DNA of 41,223 bases from Clostridia bacterium (lineage in GTDB: Bacteria; Bacillota; Clostridia; Oscillospirales; CAG-272): positions 1 to 41,223 of the forward strand of contig JAFUMU010000046.1 of assembly GCA_017482495.1 (NCBI GenBank). Direction: 5' to 3'. The position numbers were made by a program, and so were the translations under genes. Shown in pieces: positions 16,781 to 24,413 of this stretch (its first letter is position 1; each line of letters opens with the position of its first letter). The notes beneath the pieces were generated by a model that did no database searches, was not told where the DNA came from, and saw only the letters and a program-made list of their open reading frames with translations.

Positions 16781-17130
16781 TTCGTATTCTCCTTTGCGGT
16801 TTTGCAGGAGGCAATCAGCAATCTACGAATATTTCCGCACAGTTTCTCGGTATATTGATATGTTGCTGTGTCAATTCTTTTAGTTTCACACATCAACTTT
16901 AACCAGTAGCTTGTTTCGTTAGATTCTTTCAAAGCAATTTTCAATTTTGCGACGAAGTCTTTCTTGCTCTGTGCGTATTGTGCTTCGTGGATATTAGCAC
17001 CAACCGATGTGCCTGCTCGTGCGAGCTGATCTGTCATATAGGAACTTTTGGGCGCAGTTACACCATCAACAAGATTAACGATTGCAACTGCAAATTCAAA
17101 GGATAAGTCAAGTAATTTGTTTCCGGACAT
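16777..17130 (-). CDS. Four-helix-bundle protein (23S rRNA intervening-sequence protein family)
   Basis: A 117-residue protein of the S23/IVP four-helix-bundle family. Typical signs are KLLDLSFEFAVAIVNLVD, YMTDQLARAGTSVGANIHEA and FVAKLKIALKESNETSYWL. Members were first found as ORFs in 23S rRNA intervening sequences; related Avd proteins work in diversity-generating retroelements. These proteins form pentameric basic barrels. I take the ATG at 17130 because AAGGTG lies just upstream; the longer frame would run through the promoter. It leads a two-gene operon, has its own promoter and sits between two arrays of palindromic hairpins. No reverse transcriptase or rRNA gene is in the window. Confidence 0.85.
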   Translation of the reverse strand: MSGNKLLDLSFEFAVAIVNLVDGVTAPKSSYMTDQLARAGTSVGANIHEAQYAQSKKDFVAKLKIALKESNETSYWLKLMCETKRIDTATYQYTEKLCGNIRRLLIASCKTAKENTK

Positions 17131-17152
17131 ATAAGCACCTTCTTTCAATATA

Positions 17153-17181
17153 ATTATATCATAATTTGTTATGCTTTTCAA
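17153..17181 (-). promoter_or_regulatory. Promoter of the four-helix-bundle operon, abutting array 2
   Basis: On the minus strand TTGAAA (17176-17181) and TATAAT (17153-17158) are exactly 17 bases apart. The -35 box shares its last base with the first separator of hairpin array 2 (17181-17187), so the array ends where the promoter begins. Confidence 0.8.
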
Positions 17182-17349
17182 TGATATATCGCCGTTGGCG
17201 ATATGATATACGGCTAACGCCGTGTGATATACTTGCTATGCAAGCATGATATAATATCCGTTCCCATCATACGCGAAGCGTATATCATCTGCGAAGCAGA
17301 TATCATAGCATTAGCTATATCATCCGTGACCGTAGGGAACGGATATCAT
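17181..17349. repeat. Hairpin array 2 (ATGATAT/ATATCAT separators)
   Basis: Left separators lie at 17181, 17203 and 17246 (ATGATAT) and 17224 (GTGATAT). Right separators ATATCAT lie at 17282, 17300, 17317 and 17343. Hairpins are at 17186-17204 (8-bp stem), 17210-17223, 17232-17244, 17269-17283, 17287-17301 and 17305-17318, plus an imperfect one at 17323-17343. ATATCCGTTCCC (17254-17265) pairs perfectly with GGGAACGGATAT (17335-17346), enclosing the right-hand hairpins and competing with the imperfect one. The number, order and spacing of parts match array 1, while the separator sequence differs. It lies between the ssrA terminator and the four-helix-bundle promoter. Confidence 0.9.
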
Positions 17350-17350
17350 T

Positions 17351-17393
17351 GTAAAAAAACTCTTTTGTCAGGTAGACAAAAGAGTTTTTTTAC
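17351..17393 (-). terminator. Terminator of ssrA
   Basis: A perfect 19-bp stem has arms 17351-17369 and 17375-17393 and a 5-base loop. It starts two bases past the CCA end of tmRNA. T and A runs on both sides allow termination on either strand, so it also closes off array 2 on the plus strand. Confidence 0.9.
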
Positions 17394-17394
17394 A

Positions 17395-17758
17395 TGGTGG
17401 AGCCGGCGAGAGTCGAACTCGCGTCCGAAAACCCCTTGATATAACTTTCTCCGGGTGCAGAATATCTACTATGTTTCCCGCCGCTCGCTCCGATATTCAG
17501 GATCGCTCGGTCGGTATTCTTTTAGTGCATGACGGCTACAAAGAAAACTCACCGTTCACGTTCGCTGCTGTGGTTATGCCCCAAATGAAGCCGCAGCCCT
17601 CATCACCGGGACAGGCCGCATCTATGGCGGCGGTAGCTTATGCAGCTACGAGTGTGCTATTGTTAGCGTTTAATTTTAAGTGGAGCTTATTTAGGTGTTT
17701 CTCCAAACACCACCCGCTTATCATACCTCAGAATCCCCGTCGAAACCTTTACGGCCCC
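17395..17758 (-). ncRNA. ssrA: Transfer-messenger RNA (tmRNA)
   Basis: The 5' GGGGCCGTAAAGGTTTCGAC and the 3' T-arm with GTTCGACTC and CCACCA end are unmistakable. The GGGGCC acceptor strand pairs with GGCTCC next to the 3' end. The tag frame resumes at a GCT codon (17665-17667) and ends in TAA at 17638-17640, encoding ANNSTLVAA, a typical short hydrophobic degradation tag. Between lie the expected pseudoknot sequences. It rescues stalled ribosomes with SmpB, whose gene ends only 16 bases upstream. No separate promoter is seen in that gap, so the RNA is probably processed from an smpB-ssrA transcript. Confidence 0.95.
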
Positions 17759-17774
17759 ATAGGATGCCTTGGCA

Positions 17775-18245
17775 TCATCTGTAGTTGTCCTTGAAGCTGC
17801 GCTCGATCTCTCTTGACGCCTGTCGCTTAGCATCGGATTCTCTCTTATCATAGAGCTTCTTGCCTCGGCAAAGACCTAATTCCAGCTTAACTCTTGAGCC
17901 GCTGAAATATAGTGAGAGCGGAACCAGGGTGAAGCTGTCTCTTGCAACAAGTGAGCCAAGCTTGATTATCTCCTTCTTATGCATAAGGAGCTTTTTGGGA
18001 CGAAGAGGGTCACGGTTGAAGATATTGCCCTTCTCGTAGGGGCTGATATGAACACCGTATGCAAAAATTTCTCCGTCCTCCACCTTACAGAAGGAGTCCT
18101 TAAGATTGACTGTACCTGCTCTCAGGCTCTTAACTTCAGTTCCGAAAAGCTCAATGCCGGCTTCATATGTTTCATCAACAAAATAGTCGTGTCTTGCCTT
18201 ACGGTTTGCCGCGATAAGCTTTCCCTTTTGCTTTTTTTCAGCCAT
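17775..18245 (-). CDS. smpB: SsrA-binding protein SmpB
   Basis: A 156-residue protein of usual length for SmpB. It has [19 protein letters not shown], the [18 protein letters not shown] motif, HISPYEKGN and a basic C-terminal tail that enters the ribosome ([17 protein letters not shown]). SmpB binds the tRNA-like part of tmRNA and places it in the empty A site of a stalled ribosome. The ribosome site (AAAGGAGG) and promoter lie just upstream, and ssrA follows directly. Confidence 0.96.
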   Translation of the reverse strand: MAEKKQKGKLIAANRKARHDYFVDETYEAGIELFGTEVKSLRAGTVNLKDSFCKVEDGEIFAYGVHISPYEKGNIFNRDPLRPKKLLMHKKEIIKLGSLVARDSFTLVPLSLYFSGSRVKLELGLCRGKKLYDKRESDAKRQASREIERSFKDNYR

Positions 18246-18277
18246 TATGACTCTCCTCCTTTCTCGGTGTAGAGTTT

Positions 18278-18306
18278 AGTATAGCACATCCCTCGCCAAA
18301 AATCAA
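18278..18306 (-). promoter_or_regulatory. Promoter of smpB-ssrA
   Basis: On the minus strand TTGATT (18301-18306) and TATACT (18278-18283) are 17 bases apart, about 30 bases before the smpB ATG and its AGGAGG site at 18255-18260. Confidence 0.75.
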
Positions 18307-18412
18307 GTATCTTATATTTCCTTTATCCGACTTTTTGCGATATGGGTCAATACAACAAAAACTGCGGTATAGGAATCTTCGCTTCTGTTTGAAAAGGCTT
18401 TGGATGTGTATA

Positions 18413-18445
18413 GGGGAGGAGCTTTTTACAAAAAAGCCCCTCCCC
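18413..18445. repeat. Inverted repeat after murE
   Basis: A GGGGAGG...CTTTTT arm (18413-18427) pairs with AAAAAG...CCTCCCC (up to 18445) with one mismatch. It follows the murE stop by 22 bases on the minus strand. The stem itself carries T and A runs, but no T-tract follows it, so it may be a terminator variant. Confidence 0.55.
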
Positions 18446-18466
18446 ACTAAACATTCCACTATTACA

Positions 18467-19933
18467 TTAAACCATCTCTGCCATTTTGCAGGCGTCGAGA
18501 ATGAGCTCTCTTTCCGAGAAGGGGAGCTTTTTTCCTTCTACAAGCTGGTATGTTTCGTGTCCCTTGCCTGCAAAGAGGATGATATCTCCTGCCTTTGACA
18601 TTGCAACGGCTTCGGCAACCGCCTCAGCTCTATCTGTTATGCAAAGGTAGTCGCTTCCTTCTTTCATATAGGAAGCTATTTCAGCAACGATAGCATCGGG
18701 ATCTTCAAAATCGGGGTTATCGCTTGTGATTATACTGAAATCAGCCAATTCACTTGCCACCTCTGCAAGCTCACGTCTTCTTCCCTGCGTTCTTCCGCCA
18801 ACGCTTCCGAAGACGCAAATAAGGCGGGCGGGCTCGTATTCTCTCAAGGTTGTGAGAGCCTTGGTGAGGCTGAGTCCGTTATGGGAATAGTCAACGACGA
18901 ACGTGCGCTCGGGGGCTGCCTCAACTATCTCAAATCTGCCCTGCACGGGAGTACGTCCCAGCGCATTTGCCGAGATATCTACAGACACTCCGTATCCTGC
19001 GCAAACGGCTATTGCCGCAAGTGCGTTATAGATGCTGAAGGCTCCGGGAGACATAAGGTGGGTCTCGGTGGCTTCTCCCTCTCTTATACAGTCAAACACA
19101 ACTCCGAGAGAGGTGGCGCTTCTGTAGATGCTCTTATATCTACCAACGTAGTCGGCGTCGCCCTCCATAGAGAAGGATACTCTCGATCCTGTGAAGCGGC
19201 GGAGCATATACTCCGATGCCTCGTCATCGGCGTTATAAACAGCTCTCTTTGCGCCGTATGCCGCTGTAAAGAGCTTCGCCTTACTGTTTTTATAATCCTC
19301 AAGGTCGGGATGCTCCACAGGGCTTATATGGTCTTCTCCAAGATTAGTAAACACTACTGTATCGAATATGATACCGTCCACTCTATTTCTGGCAAGAGCC
19401 TGAGAGGACACCTCAAGAGCAACGTATCTGACTCCCGCATCAACCATCTGTCGGAAATATTTATGAAGAACGTGGCTCTCGGGAGTGGTATTGGCGCTTT
19501 CGTGCATCACTCCGTTAATGAGGATACCGTTAGATCCGATATAGGCGCAGTTTTCTCCCGCGCTGTTAAGTATGCCGTGGATAAGGAGGGCTGTTGTAGT
19601 TTTGCCCTTGGTTCCCGTGATACCGATTATCTTAAGGCTTTCGGCAGGATGGCCGTAGAACTCGGCGCTTGCCATTGCAAGAGTAGCTCTTGAATCCTTA
19701 ACTATTATCTGCTCTGCGTCCTCGGGCAAGCTCAGCTCCTCTTCGCACAGAAACGCTCTGCAGCCCTTACTGTATGCGGAGGGGGCATATTTATGACCGT
19801 CGGTCACGGCGCCGCGGAGGCACACAAAAAGAGTATCCTCTCCGGCTTTTCTTGAATCGTATTCAATTGAGCTTATATCCCTTGCGGAGCTTCCCTTATG
19901 GGGAATATTTCTGAAAAGTTCGTTAATAATCAT
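18467..19933 (-). CDS. murE: MurE-type UDP-MurNAc-tripeptide ligase
   Basis: A 488-residue Mur ligase. The ATP loop GTKGKTTT is at 107-114, the carbamylated-lysine motif YKNSKAKLF at 214-222 (Lys218), the central-domain VGGRTQGRRRE near 378-388 and the C-terminal GKGHET at 456-461. MurE adds the third amino acid to the peptidoglycan stem peptide. The residue-selecting motif, DNPR in meso-diaminopimelate enzymes, reads DNPD (405-408) here, so DAP is unlikely to be read in the usual way; lysine or another diamine is possible. It is the last gene of the asparagine-synthase/ATP-grasp/racemase operon and overlaps the racemase by four bases. It could be a second, dedicated MurE rather than the only one. 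Confidence 0.87.
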   Translation of the reverse strand: MIINELFRNIPHKGSSARDISSIEYDSRKAGEDTLFVCLRGAVTDGHKYAPSAYSKGCRAFLCEEELSLPEDAEQIIVKDSRATLAMASAEFYGHPAESLKIIGITGTKGKTTTALLIHGILNSAGENCAYIGSNGILINGVMHESANTTPESHVLHKYFRQMVDAGVRYVALEVSSQALARNRVDGIIFDTVVFTNLGEDHISPVEHPDLEDYKNSKAKLFTAAYGAKRAVYNADDEASEYMLRRFTGSRVSFSMEGDADYVGRYKSIYRSATSLGVVFDCIREGEATETHLMSPGAFSIYNALAAIAVCAGYGVSVDISANALGRTPVQGRFEIVEAAPERTFVVDYSHNGLSLTKALTTLREYEPARLICVFGSVGGRTQGRRRELAEVASELADFSIITSDNPDFEDPDAIVAEIASYMKEGSDYLCITDRAEAVAEAVAMSKAGDIILFAGKGHETYQLVEGKKLPFSERELILDACKMAEMV

Positions 19934-20661
19934 ATCAAATCAAATTCGGGAGAAAATCCCACGGTCTCGTGTCCGCACAGCTTTATTGCGACGTTTGCAA
20001 GGACCTCAAGGGAGTCGGTGAGCTCTTCTCTTCCTCCCATACTGCGGTTGATAACGGAAAGCTCCGTACAGCCCAGTATCATTCTGTCGCATCCTTTATT
20101 TTTCATATGCTCCACAACGGCGAAAAATTTATCAAGGTCTGCTTCCTTGCCCGCTTTAACGTCGTCGTAGATAAGCTCCATAAGCCATCTCTGCTCCCTT
20201 TCATGGGGAACGTCGCAGGCCAGTCCCACGCCCTCAAGCTTTGTCTGATAGGAGTGGGAGGAAACTGTTCCCACAGTTGCAAGGATGCCTGCCTTCTTTA
20301 CTCCTGCTCTCTTAAGGTGCGCTGCTGTTTCCTCTATGATGCTGGGAACAGGAACGCTGACGCTTTTTCTTACCTCATCTATAAAATAGTGGGCTGTATT
20401 GCAGGGGATAACGATAGCATCGGCGCCATAGGCTTCAAGTCTCTTGGCGTCCTGAACCATAAAAGGAAGGGGGCTGTCGTCGCTCTCGCCTGTGATAAAG
20501 GCTGTTCTGTCGGGGGTGGAGGAGCGGGATGAAAGGATTATATCTATATGATCCTGATCGCGCTCAGCTTTGGTATGGGCTGTGATAAGCTCATAGAAAT
20601 ATGCGCTTGCCATAGGTCCGAGACCGCCGAGGATACCCATCAGGGGCTTACGCTTTGGCAT
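19930..20661 (-). CDS. Aspartate/glutamate racemase family protein
   Basis: About 243 residues from the ATG at 20661. I prefer this ATG to the one six bases earlier because GGAG is then seven bases away instead of one. MGILGGLGPMAS opens the first domain. The two catalytic cysteines lie in VIPCNTAHYF (Cys 87 in this numbering) and ILGCTELS (Cys 198). These cofactor-free racemases convert L-Asp or L-Glu to the D form. Placed between a D-Asp-ligase-like ATP-grasp gene and murE, D-Asp production for a cell-wall cross-bridge is the likely role. A glutamate racemase (MurI) role is the main alternative. Confidence 0.87.
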   Translation of the reverse strand: MPKRKPLMGILGGLGPMASAYFYELITAHTKAERDQDHIDIILSSRSSTPDRTAFITGESDDSPLPFMVQDAKRLEAYGADAIVIPCNTAHYFIDEVRKSVSVPVPSIIEETAAHLKRAGVKKAGILATVGTVSSHSYQTKLEGVGLACDVPHEREQRWLMELIYDDVKAGKEADLDKFFAVVEHMKNKGCDRMILGCTELSVINRSMGGREELTDSLEVLANVAIKLCGHETVGFSPEFDLI

Positions 20662-20685
20662 ATACATACTCCTTTCAATTATAAA

Positions 20686-21903
20686 TTATTTAGGGTAATA
20701 TACCTTGAACTTCTTCTTCTGACGGAAAAGCTGGGCATAAACGTACACGGCACGCTTGGGGTTCAGCTTAAGGTCGTATTTATAGAGGAGTGAGCAGGAG
20801 GATCTTCCCTCCTTTGCAAGAGCCTTTGCTCTCTGCACAAGCTCCTTATCCTCTGTGTATTCGTATGCAACGGATGCGGGAACGTGATGCCAGAAGTGGG
20901 CATTTTCGTTTCTCACGCAATCCTCACCCTCGTCGTCCCACTTTTCGCAGGCAAGACGGGCAATATTCATACCGCAGGAGGTTACGTAGTAGTTACTTCT
21001 TCCCTGTCTCAGGTTGATCTCGAAGCAACGGAAGTCGCCCTCTTTCCCTGTGAACTTAAGGTCGAAGTTGGAAAAGCCCGTATATCCCATATCCTCAAGC
21101 ATATTTTTGATAGCCTCGGCACAGGGCAGGCTTGAAACGGGCTCTGTTACGATAGCCGCGTGGTTGCCCAGTCCCTTGGGAGTATGCTCCTCGATCATTG
21201 TATGACCAAGGCACATTGCTCTTACCTTACCCCTCTTATCTGAGAAGCAGGTGAATACTCGCATATGGCTGTCGCCTCCGTCGATCTTCTCCTGAAGGAT
21301 CATTCTCTCGGGATAGCCGGACTTATAGATGGTTCTGATTATCTCAGCGGCATCTGCGGGATCCTTTGCGAAATACACCTTCTTCATTCCGTTGAAGGGA
21401 TATTTCCAATAGTCTACGCTTGAGGAGGGCTTGATAACTATAGGATAGTTAAATCCCAGAGCCTCCTCTGTAAGGGCGTCCTCGCTAAAGTCATTTGTGA
21501 GCACCTTTGTCTTAGGATAGGGGATGCCGTACTTTTCGCACATCTCGTAAAACTCCGCCTTTTTCTGCACAAGAGTATACAGGTCCTCTGCGGGAGAGGG
21601 TGCTGTATACTGAGGGAGCTTTGACTTACAGCGGATTATCATAGCTGCGTAATCGTCGGTGCATCCGAAGAGGTAGAGCTTCTCGCCCTGATGCTCTTTG
21701 GCAAATTCCGTAAGAGTTGCCATCATTGTGTCCTCGTTATCAATATCGGGGACAACTGTGAAATTGATTATTCTTGAGCCCTTTGTGGCAGAGATCTCAT
21801 ATCTGCCGAAGGCATAGGAGGAAACTCCGTATGCCTCGTGGAAGGCTCTTGCAAGGTTATAGCAATTAAGGTCTGCTCCCAGGAGCACAGGTGTTATCTT
21901 CAT
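20686..21903 (-). CDS. ATP-grasp ligase resembling D-aspartate ligase
   Basis: A 405-residue ATP-grasp enzyme with an N-terminal pre-ATP domain (LLGADLNCYNLARAFHEAYG). The nucleotide-binding part includes NYPIVIKPSSSVDYW and RMILQEKIDGG; the metal-binding end has SNFDLKFTG and CFEINLRQGRSNYY (Glu and Asn ligands, near 300-315). Length and pattern recall D-aspartate ligases that attach D-Asp to the stem-peptide lysine in Enterococcus and Lactococcus. It lies 12 bases after the asparagine synthase gene and 24 bases before the racemase, in the same operon as MurE. That context is the main support; another amino-acid ligase role is possible. Confidence 0.78.
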   Translation of the reverse strand: MKITPVLLGADLNCYNLARAFHEAYGVSSYAFGRYEISATKGSRIINFTVVPDIDNEDTMMATLTEFAKEHQGEKLYLFGCTDDYAAMIIRCKSKLPQYTAPSPAEDLYTLVQKKAEFYEMCEKYGIPYPKTKVLTNDFSEDALTEEALGFNYPIVIKPSSSVDYWKYPFNGMKKVYFAKDPADAAEIIRTIYKSGYPERMILQEKIDGGDSHMRVFTCFSDKRGKVRAMCLGHTMIEEHTPKGLGNHAAIVTEPVSSLPCAEAIKNMLEDMGYTGFSNFDLKFTGKEGDFRCFEINLRQGRSNYYVTSCGMNIARLACEKWDDEGEDCVRNENAHFWHHVPASVAYEYTEDKELVQRAKALAKEGRSSCSLLYKYDLKLNPKRAVYVYAQLFRQKKKFKVYYPK

Positions 21904-21915
21904 AATTCAAAAACC

Positions 21916-23769
21916 TCAAAATCTCTTGCCGCCGAAGAACTGCTCGTGCCATACAAGGAACGTATATGCTGTCCATATCTTACGGCGGTTATGGGCGGGA
22001 TCGCCAAGCATTCCCACCAGCTTATCAACGTCGAAATATTCTGCCGCAGTATCTCCCGTAAATGCGCTCTTTACCTTAGCGGAGAACCGGGGATCCTCAA
22101 GCCACTTTGCAATGGGCACGGGGAATCCCTTCTTCTTTCTGTTAGCCCACTCTGCGGGGAGAGTTTTATTAGAAGCTGTTCTGAGCACAGCCTTTGTATC
22201 GTAGGATATCTTATATTCGGAGGGGTATCTTACAGCCTCCTCCATGACCATCTTATCAAGATAGGGCACTCTCAGCTCAATGGAGTGAGCCATGCTCATC
22301 TTATCTGCCTTAAGGAGGATATCTCCGGGCAGCCAGAGGTTAAGATCAAGATACTGCTTCTTTTCAAGCTCGGGAAGGTCCTTTACTCTGTCGTAGACAG
22401 GCTTTGCCACCTCGGATGCGGAGGGACCCACTCTGTACTTGGGACGGAGGATATCATAAGCCTCCTTTTCAGGGAACACGAGAGCCTGTCCGATGAACCA
22501 GTCCTCAGGTCTGCCGCTTCCCTTGATAATAAAGTCGTGACCCTTGAAATAGGGCAGCCCCTTAGTCACGTCAGCCGCAAGGTGACGCAGGGGAGCGTGG
22601 ATCTTCTTATATTTCTTCATTGTGGGAGTTTCGTCATACCACTCATATCCGCCGTAGATCTCGTCGGCGCCCTCGCCGGATAGTACAACGGTTACGTGCT
22701 CGGAGGCAAGTCCCGCAAGGAAATAAAGCGGAACGGATGAGGGATTGGACTGAGGCTCGTCCATATGATACTGGATATCGGCAAATTTCTCAAGGCACTC
22801 GTCGCCCTCAAGCATTCTCTTATAGTTACCGATGCCAAGTATCTTTGAAAGCTCCTCTGCTTCAGTGGTTTCGTCAAATCTTGTGCTGTTATCACGTCCG
22901 GGGTCAAATCCCACGGAGAAGGTCTTATCGGGCATAAGGCAGGCTGGTATATAGCTGGAGTCAACGCCGCCCGAGAGGAATGAGCCGACCTTAACGTCGC
23001 TTATTCTGTGCGCCGCAACGCTCTCTCTTACTCTTGCGTCGATCTCAGCGGCGCAATCGTCAAATGAGGCTGTTGTCTTTCTTGTAAAGTCAGCGTCCCA
23101 ATAGCGGGTAACCTTCATCTCGCCATTCTTCCATGTGAAATAGTGAGCGGGGGGCATTTTGAACGTACCCTTGAAGAACGTCTCGTTCATAGAGCTATAC
23201 TGGAATGTAAGATAGGGACGGAGCGCCTCGGGATTGACCTCTCGTCTAAATCCCGGATGCTCAAGAAGGCTCTTGATCTCGCTTCCGAAAACAAGGCTTC
23301 CGTCGTCGGTTACAGTATAGTAAAATGGCTTGATACCGAAGATATCTCTTGCGCCGTACATAGAGTTTGTCTTAGTATCCCAGATAACGAAGGCATACAT
23401 ACCGCGAAGCTTTGAAGCAAGCTTCGCGCCGTATTCCTCAAATCCGTGAACAAGAACCTCTGTATCGCATCTTGTCTTGAAGATATGGCCGCGTGCGATA
23501 AGCTCGTCGCGCAGCTCCATAAAATTATATATCTCGCCGTTAAAGGTTACGACAACGGTGCCGTCCTCGTTATACATAGGCTGTCTGCCGTCAGCAAGGT
23601 CGATGATGCTGAGGCGGCGGAATCCCAGAGCAACGCTTGTTCCCTGCTCGTCTCCGCTTATATGATAGCCCTCCATATCGGGACCGCGATGGATTATTCT
23701 GTCCGCCATTCGGCGAAGGACGTCTTCTCTGTTTTCAAGAAGTCCTGTAAAGCCAACAAATCCGCACAT
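21916..23769 (-). CDS. Glutamine-dependent asparagine synthase (AsnB/AsnH type)
   Basis: A 617-residue two-domain enzyme. The N-terminus MCGFVGF exposes the catalytic Cys2 of a class II glutamine amidotransferase; HRGPDMEGY and TFNGEIYNF follow. The synthetase domain has the PP-loop FLSGGVDSSY (near 260-270) and VVLSGEGADEIYGGYEWY. Free L-Asn synthesis is the default reading. The downstream D-Asp ligase, racemase and murE genes suggest instead amidation of a D-Asp cross-bridge, as AsnH does in Lactococcus. It is the first gene of the operon, with an extended -10 promoter and a good AAGGAAAGG ribosome site. Confidence 0.88.
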   Translation of the reverse strand: MCGFVGFTGLLENREDVLRRMADRIIHRGPDMEGYHISGDEQGTSVALGFRRLSIIDLADGRQPMYNEDGTVVVTFNGEIYNFMELRDELIARGHIFKTRCDTEVLVHGFEEYGAKLASKLRGMYAFVIWDTKTNSMYGARDIFGIKPFYYTVTDDGSLVFGSEIKSLLEHPGFRREVNPEALRPYLTFQYSSMNETFFKGTFKMPPAHYFTWKNGEMKVTRYWDADFTRKTTASFDDCAAEIDARVRESVAAHRISDVKVGSFLSGGVDSSYIPACLMPDKTFSVGFDPGRDNSTRFDETTEAEELSKILGIGNYKRMLEGDECLEKFADIQYHMDEPQSNPSSVPLYFLAGLASEHVTVVLSGEGADEIYGGYEWYDETPTMKKYKKIHAPLRHLAADVTKGLPYFKGHDFIIKGSGRPEDWFIGQALVFPEKEAYDILRPKYRVGPSASEVAKPVYDRVKDLPELEKKQYLDLNLWLPGDILLKADKMSMAHSIELRVPYLDKMVMEEAVRYPSEYKISYDTKAVLRTASNKTLPAEWANRKKKGFPVPIAKWLEDPRFSAKVKSAFTGDTAAEYFDVDKLVGMLGDPAHNRRKIWTAYTFLVWHEQFFGGKRF

Positions 23770-23806
23770 ATAGCTAACCTTTCCTTAACAATAGTTATTT
23801 CTCTTA

Positions 23807-23815
23807 ATTATAACA
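23807..23815 (-). promoter_or_regulatory. Extended -10 promoter of the cross-bridge operon
   Basis: On the minus strand TGTTATAAT gives TATAAT (23807-23812) with TG one base upstream. No good -35 box is seen at 16-18 bases. It lies about 40 bases before the asparagine synthase start. Confidence 0.6.
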
Positions 23816-23839
23816 CACTTCTATGAAAAAAGATAGTAG

Positions 23840-24055
23840 TTAACGCTTTTTTACTGCGGGAAATACAAAATTGACCATTACAAGCACTGTAAGCGCCACA
23901 GTACCTATTATGACCATAGTCATATTTTCGCTATGGATGGCATACCAAAAGAACGCAAACACAGCCATATTGATAATTGAGCCGATAAGCAGGAAAAAGC
24001 TCTTTATGGGGCTTCCGTTGTGAGTATATTCTACATTATTCTTACGTTTTCTCAT
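23840..24055 (-). CDS. Small two-TM membrane protein
   Basis: A 71-residue protein with a basic N-terminus (MRKRKNNVEY), two hydrophobic helices (about 18-40 and 46-66) and a basic end (VKKR). It follows the DUF1294 gene by one base and is probably co-translated with it. No family is recognised. It could be an assembly partner of the DUF1294 protein. Confidence 0.65.
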   Translation of the reverse strand: MRKRKNNVEYTHNGSPIKSFFLLIGSIINMAVFAFFWYAIHSENMTMVIIGTVALTVLVMVNFVFPAVKKR

Positions 24056-24056
24056 A

Positions 24057-24332
24057 TTACACCACCATTATGTAAATAAGGATCGCTATTTGGAGTATGC
24101 TTGCAAGCCACGCTGTTATAACAAAATGAAATTTTGTTTTGAAAATAGTCTTATGGCGAAGGGCATACATACCTATAAGTCCGCCCACAGCGCCGCCGAA
24201 GTCCATAAGAGCAAGAAGGATTGCTTCGGGTATCCTTCTTCTCTCTTCCTTTGCCTGTCTCTTGTCGATGGCAAAGGCGATGAATGTTATAAGGCTTATA
24301 ACGCCTATAACTATAAGATATATCTTTAACAT
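24057..24332 (-). CDS. DUF1294 family membrane protein
   Basis: A 91-residue protein matching DUF1294. A first TM helix is followed by the conserved FAIDKRQAKEERRRIPEA segment, a glycine-rich helix (LMDFGGAVGGLIGMYALRHKT), then KTKFHF and a last TM helix. The family's function is not known. A strong AAGGAG ribosome site precedes the start. Confidence 0.85.
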   Translation of the reverse strand: MLKIYLIVIGVISLITFIAFAIDKRQAKEERRRIPEAILLALMDFGGAVGGLIGMYALRHKTIFKTKFHFVITAWLASILQIAILIYIMVV

Positions 24333-24374
24333 ATTTTCTCCTTGATCTTGATTTCAGGGGCTCAGTGAAAGTTG

Positions 24375-24407
24375 AAAACGGCGGAGAGGGTATATCCTTC
24401 TCCGCCG
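24375..24407 (-). terminator. Terminator of the ATPase-mrp operon
   Basis: CGGCGGAGA (24379-24387) pairs with TCTCCGCCG (24399-24407). A short A run at 24375-24378 gives UUUU on the minus strand, six bases after the mrp stop codon. Confidence 0.8.
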
Positions 24408-24413
24408 GAATTA

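Noticed and set aside
16777..17130. Avd protein of a diversity-generating retroelement
   Set aside because: No reverse transcriptase, template repeat or variable repeat is seen near it; family resemblance alone is not enough.
16301..17413. Possible att site: GCGAGAG shared by 16301-16307 region and the ssrA 3' arm
   Set aside because: Only about 7 bases match and the flanks diverge, so it cannot be told from chance.
17224..17794. Open frames across ssrA on the plus strand
   Set aside because: They lie over a clear tmRNA and its flanking array and have no ribosome site or family match.
18413..18445. Certain terminator for murE
   Set aside because: The stem is strong but no U-tract follows it on the minus strand, so it is listed only as an inverted repeat.
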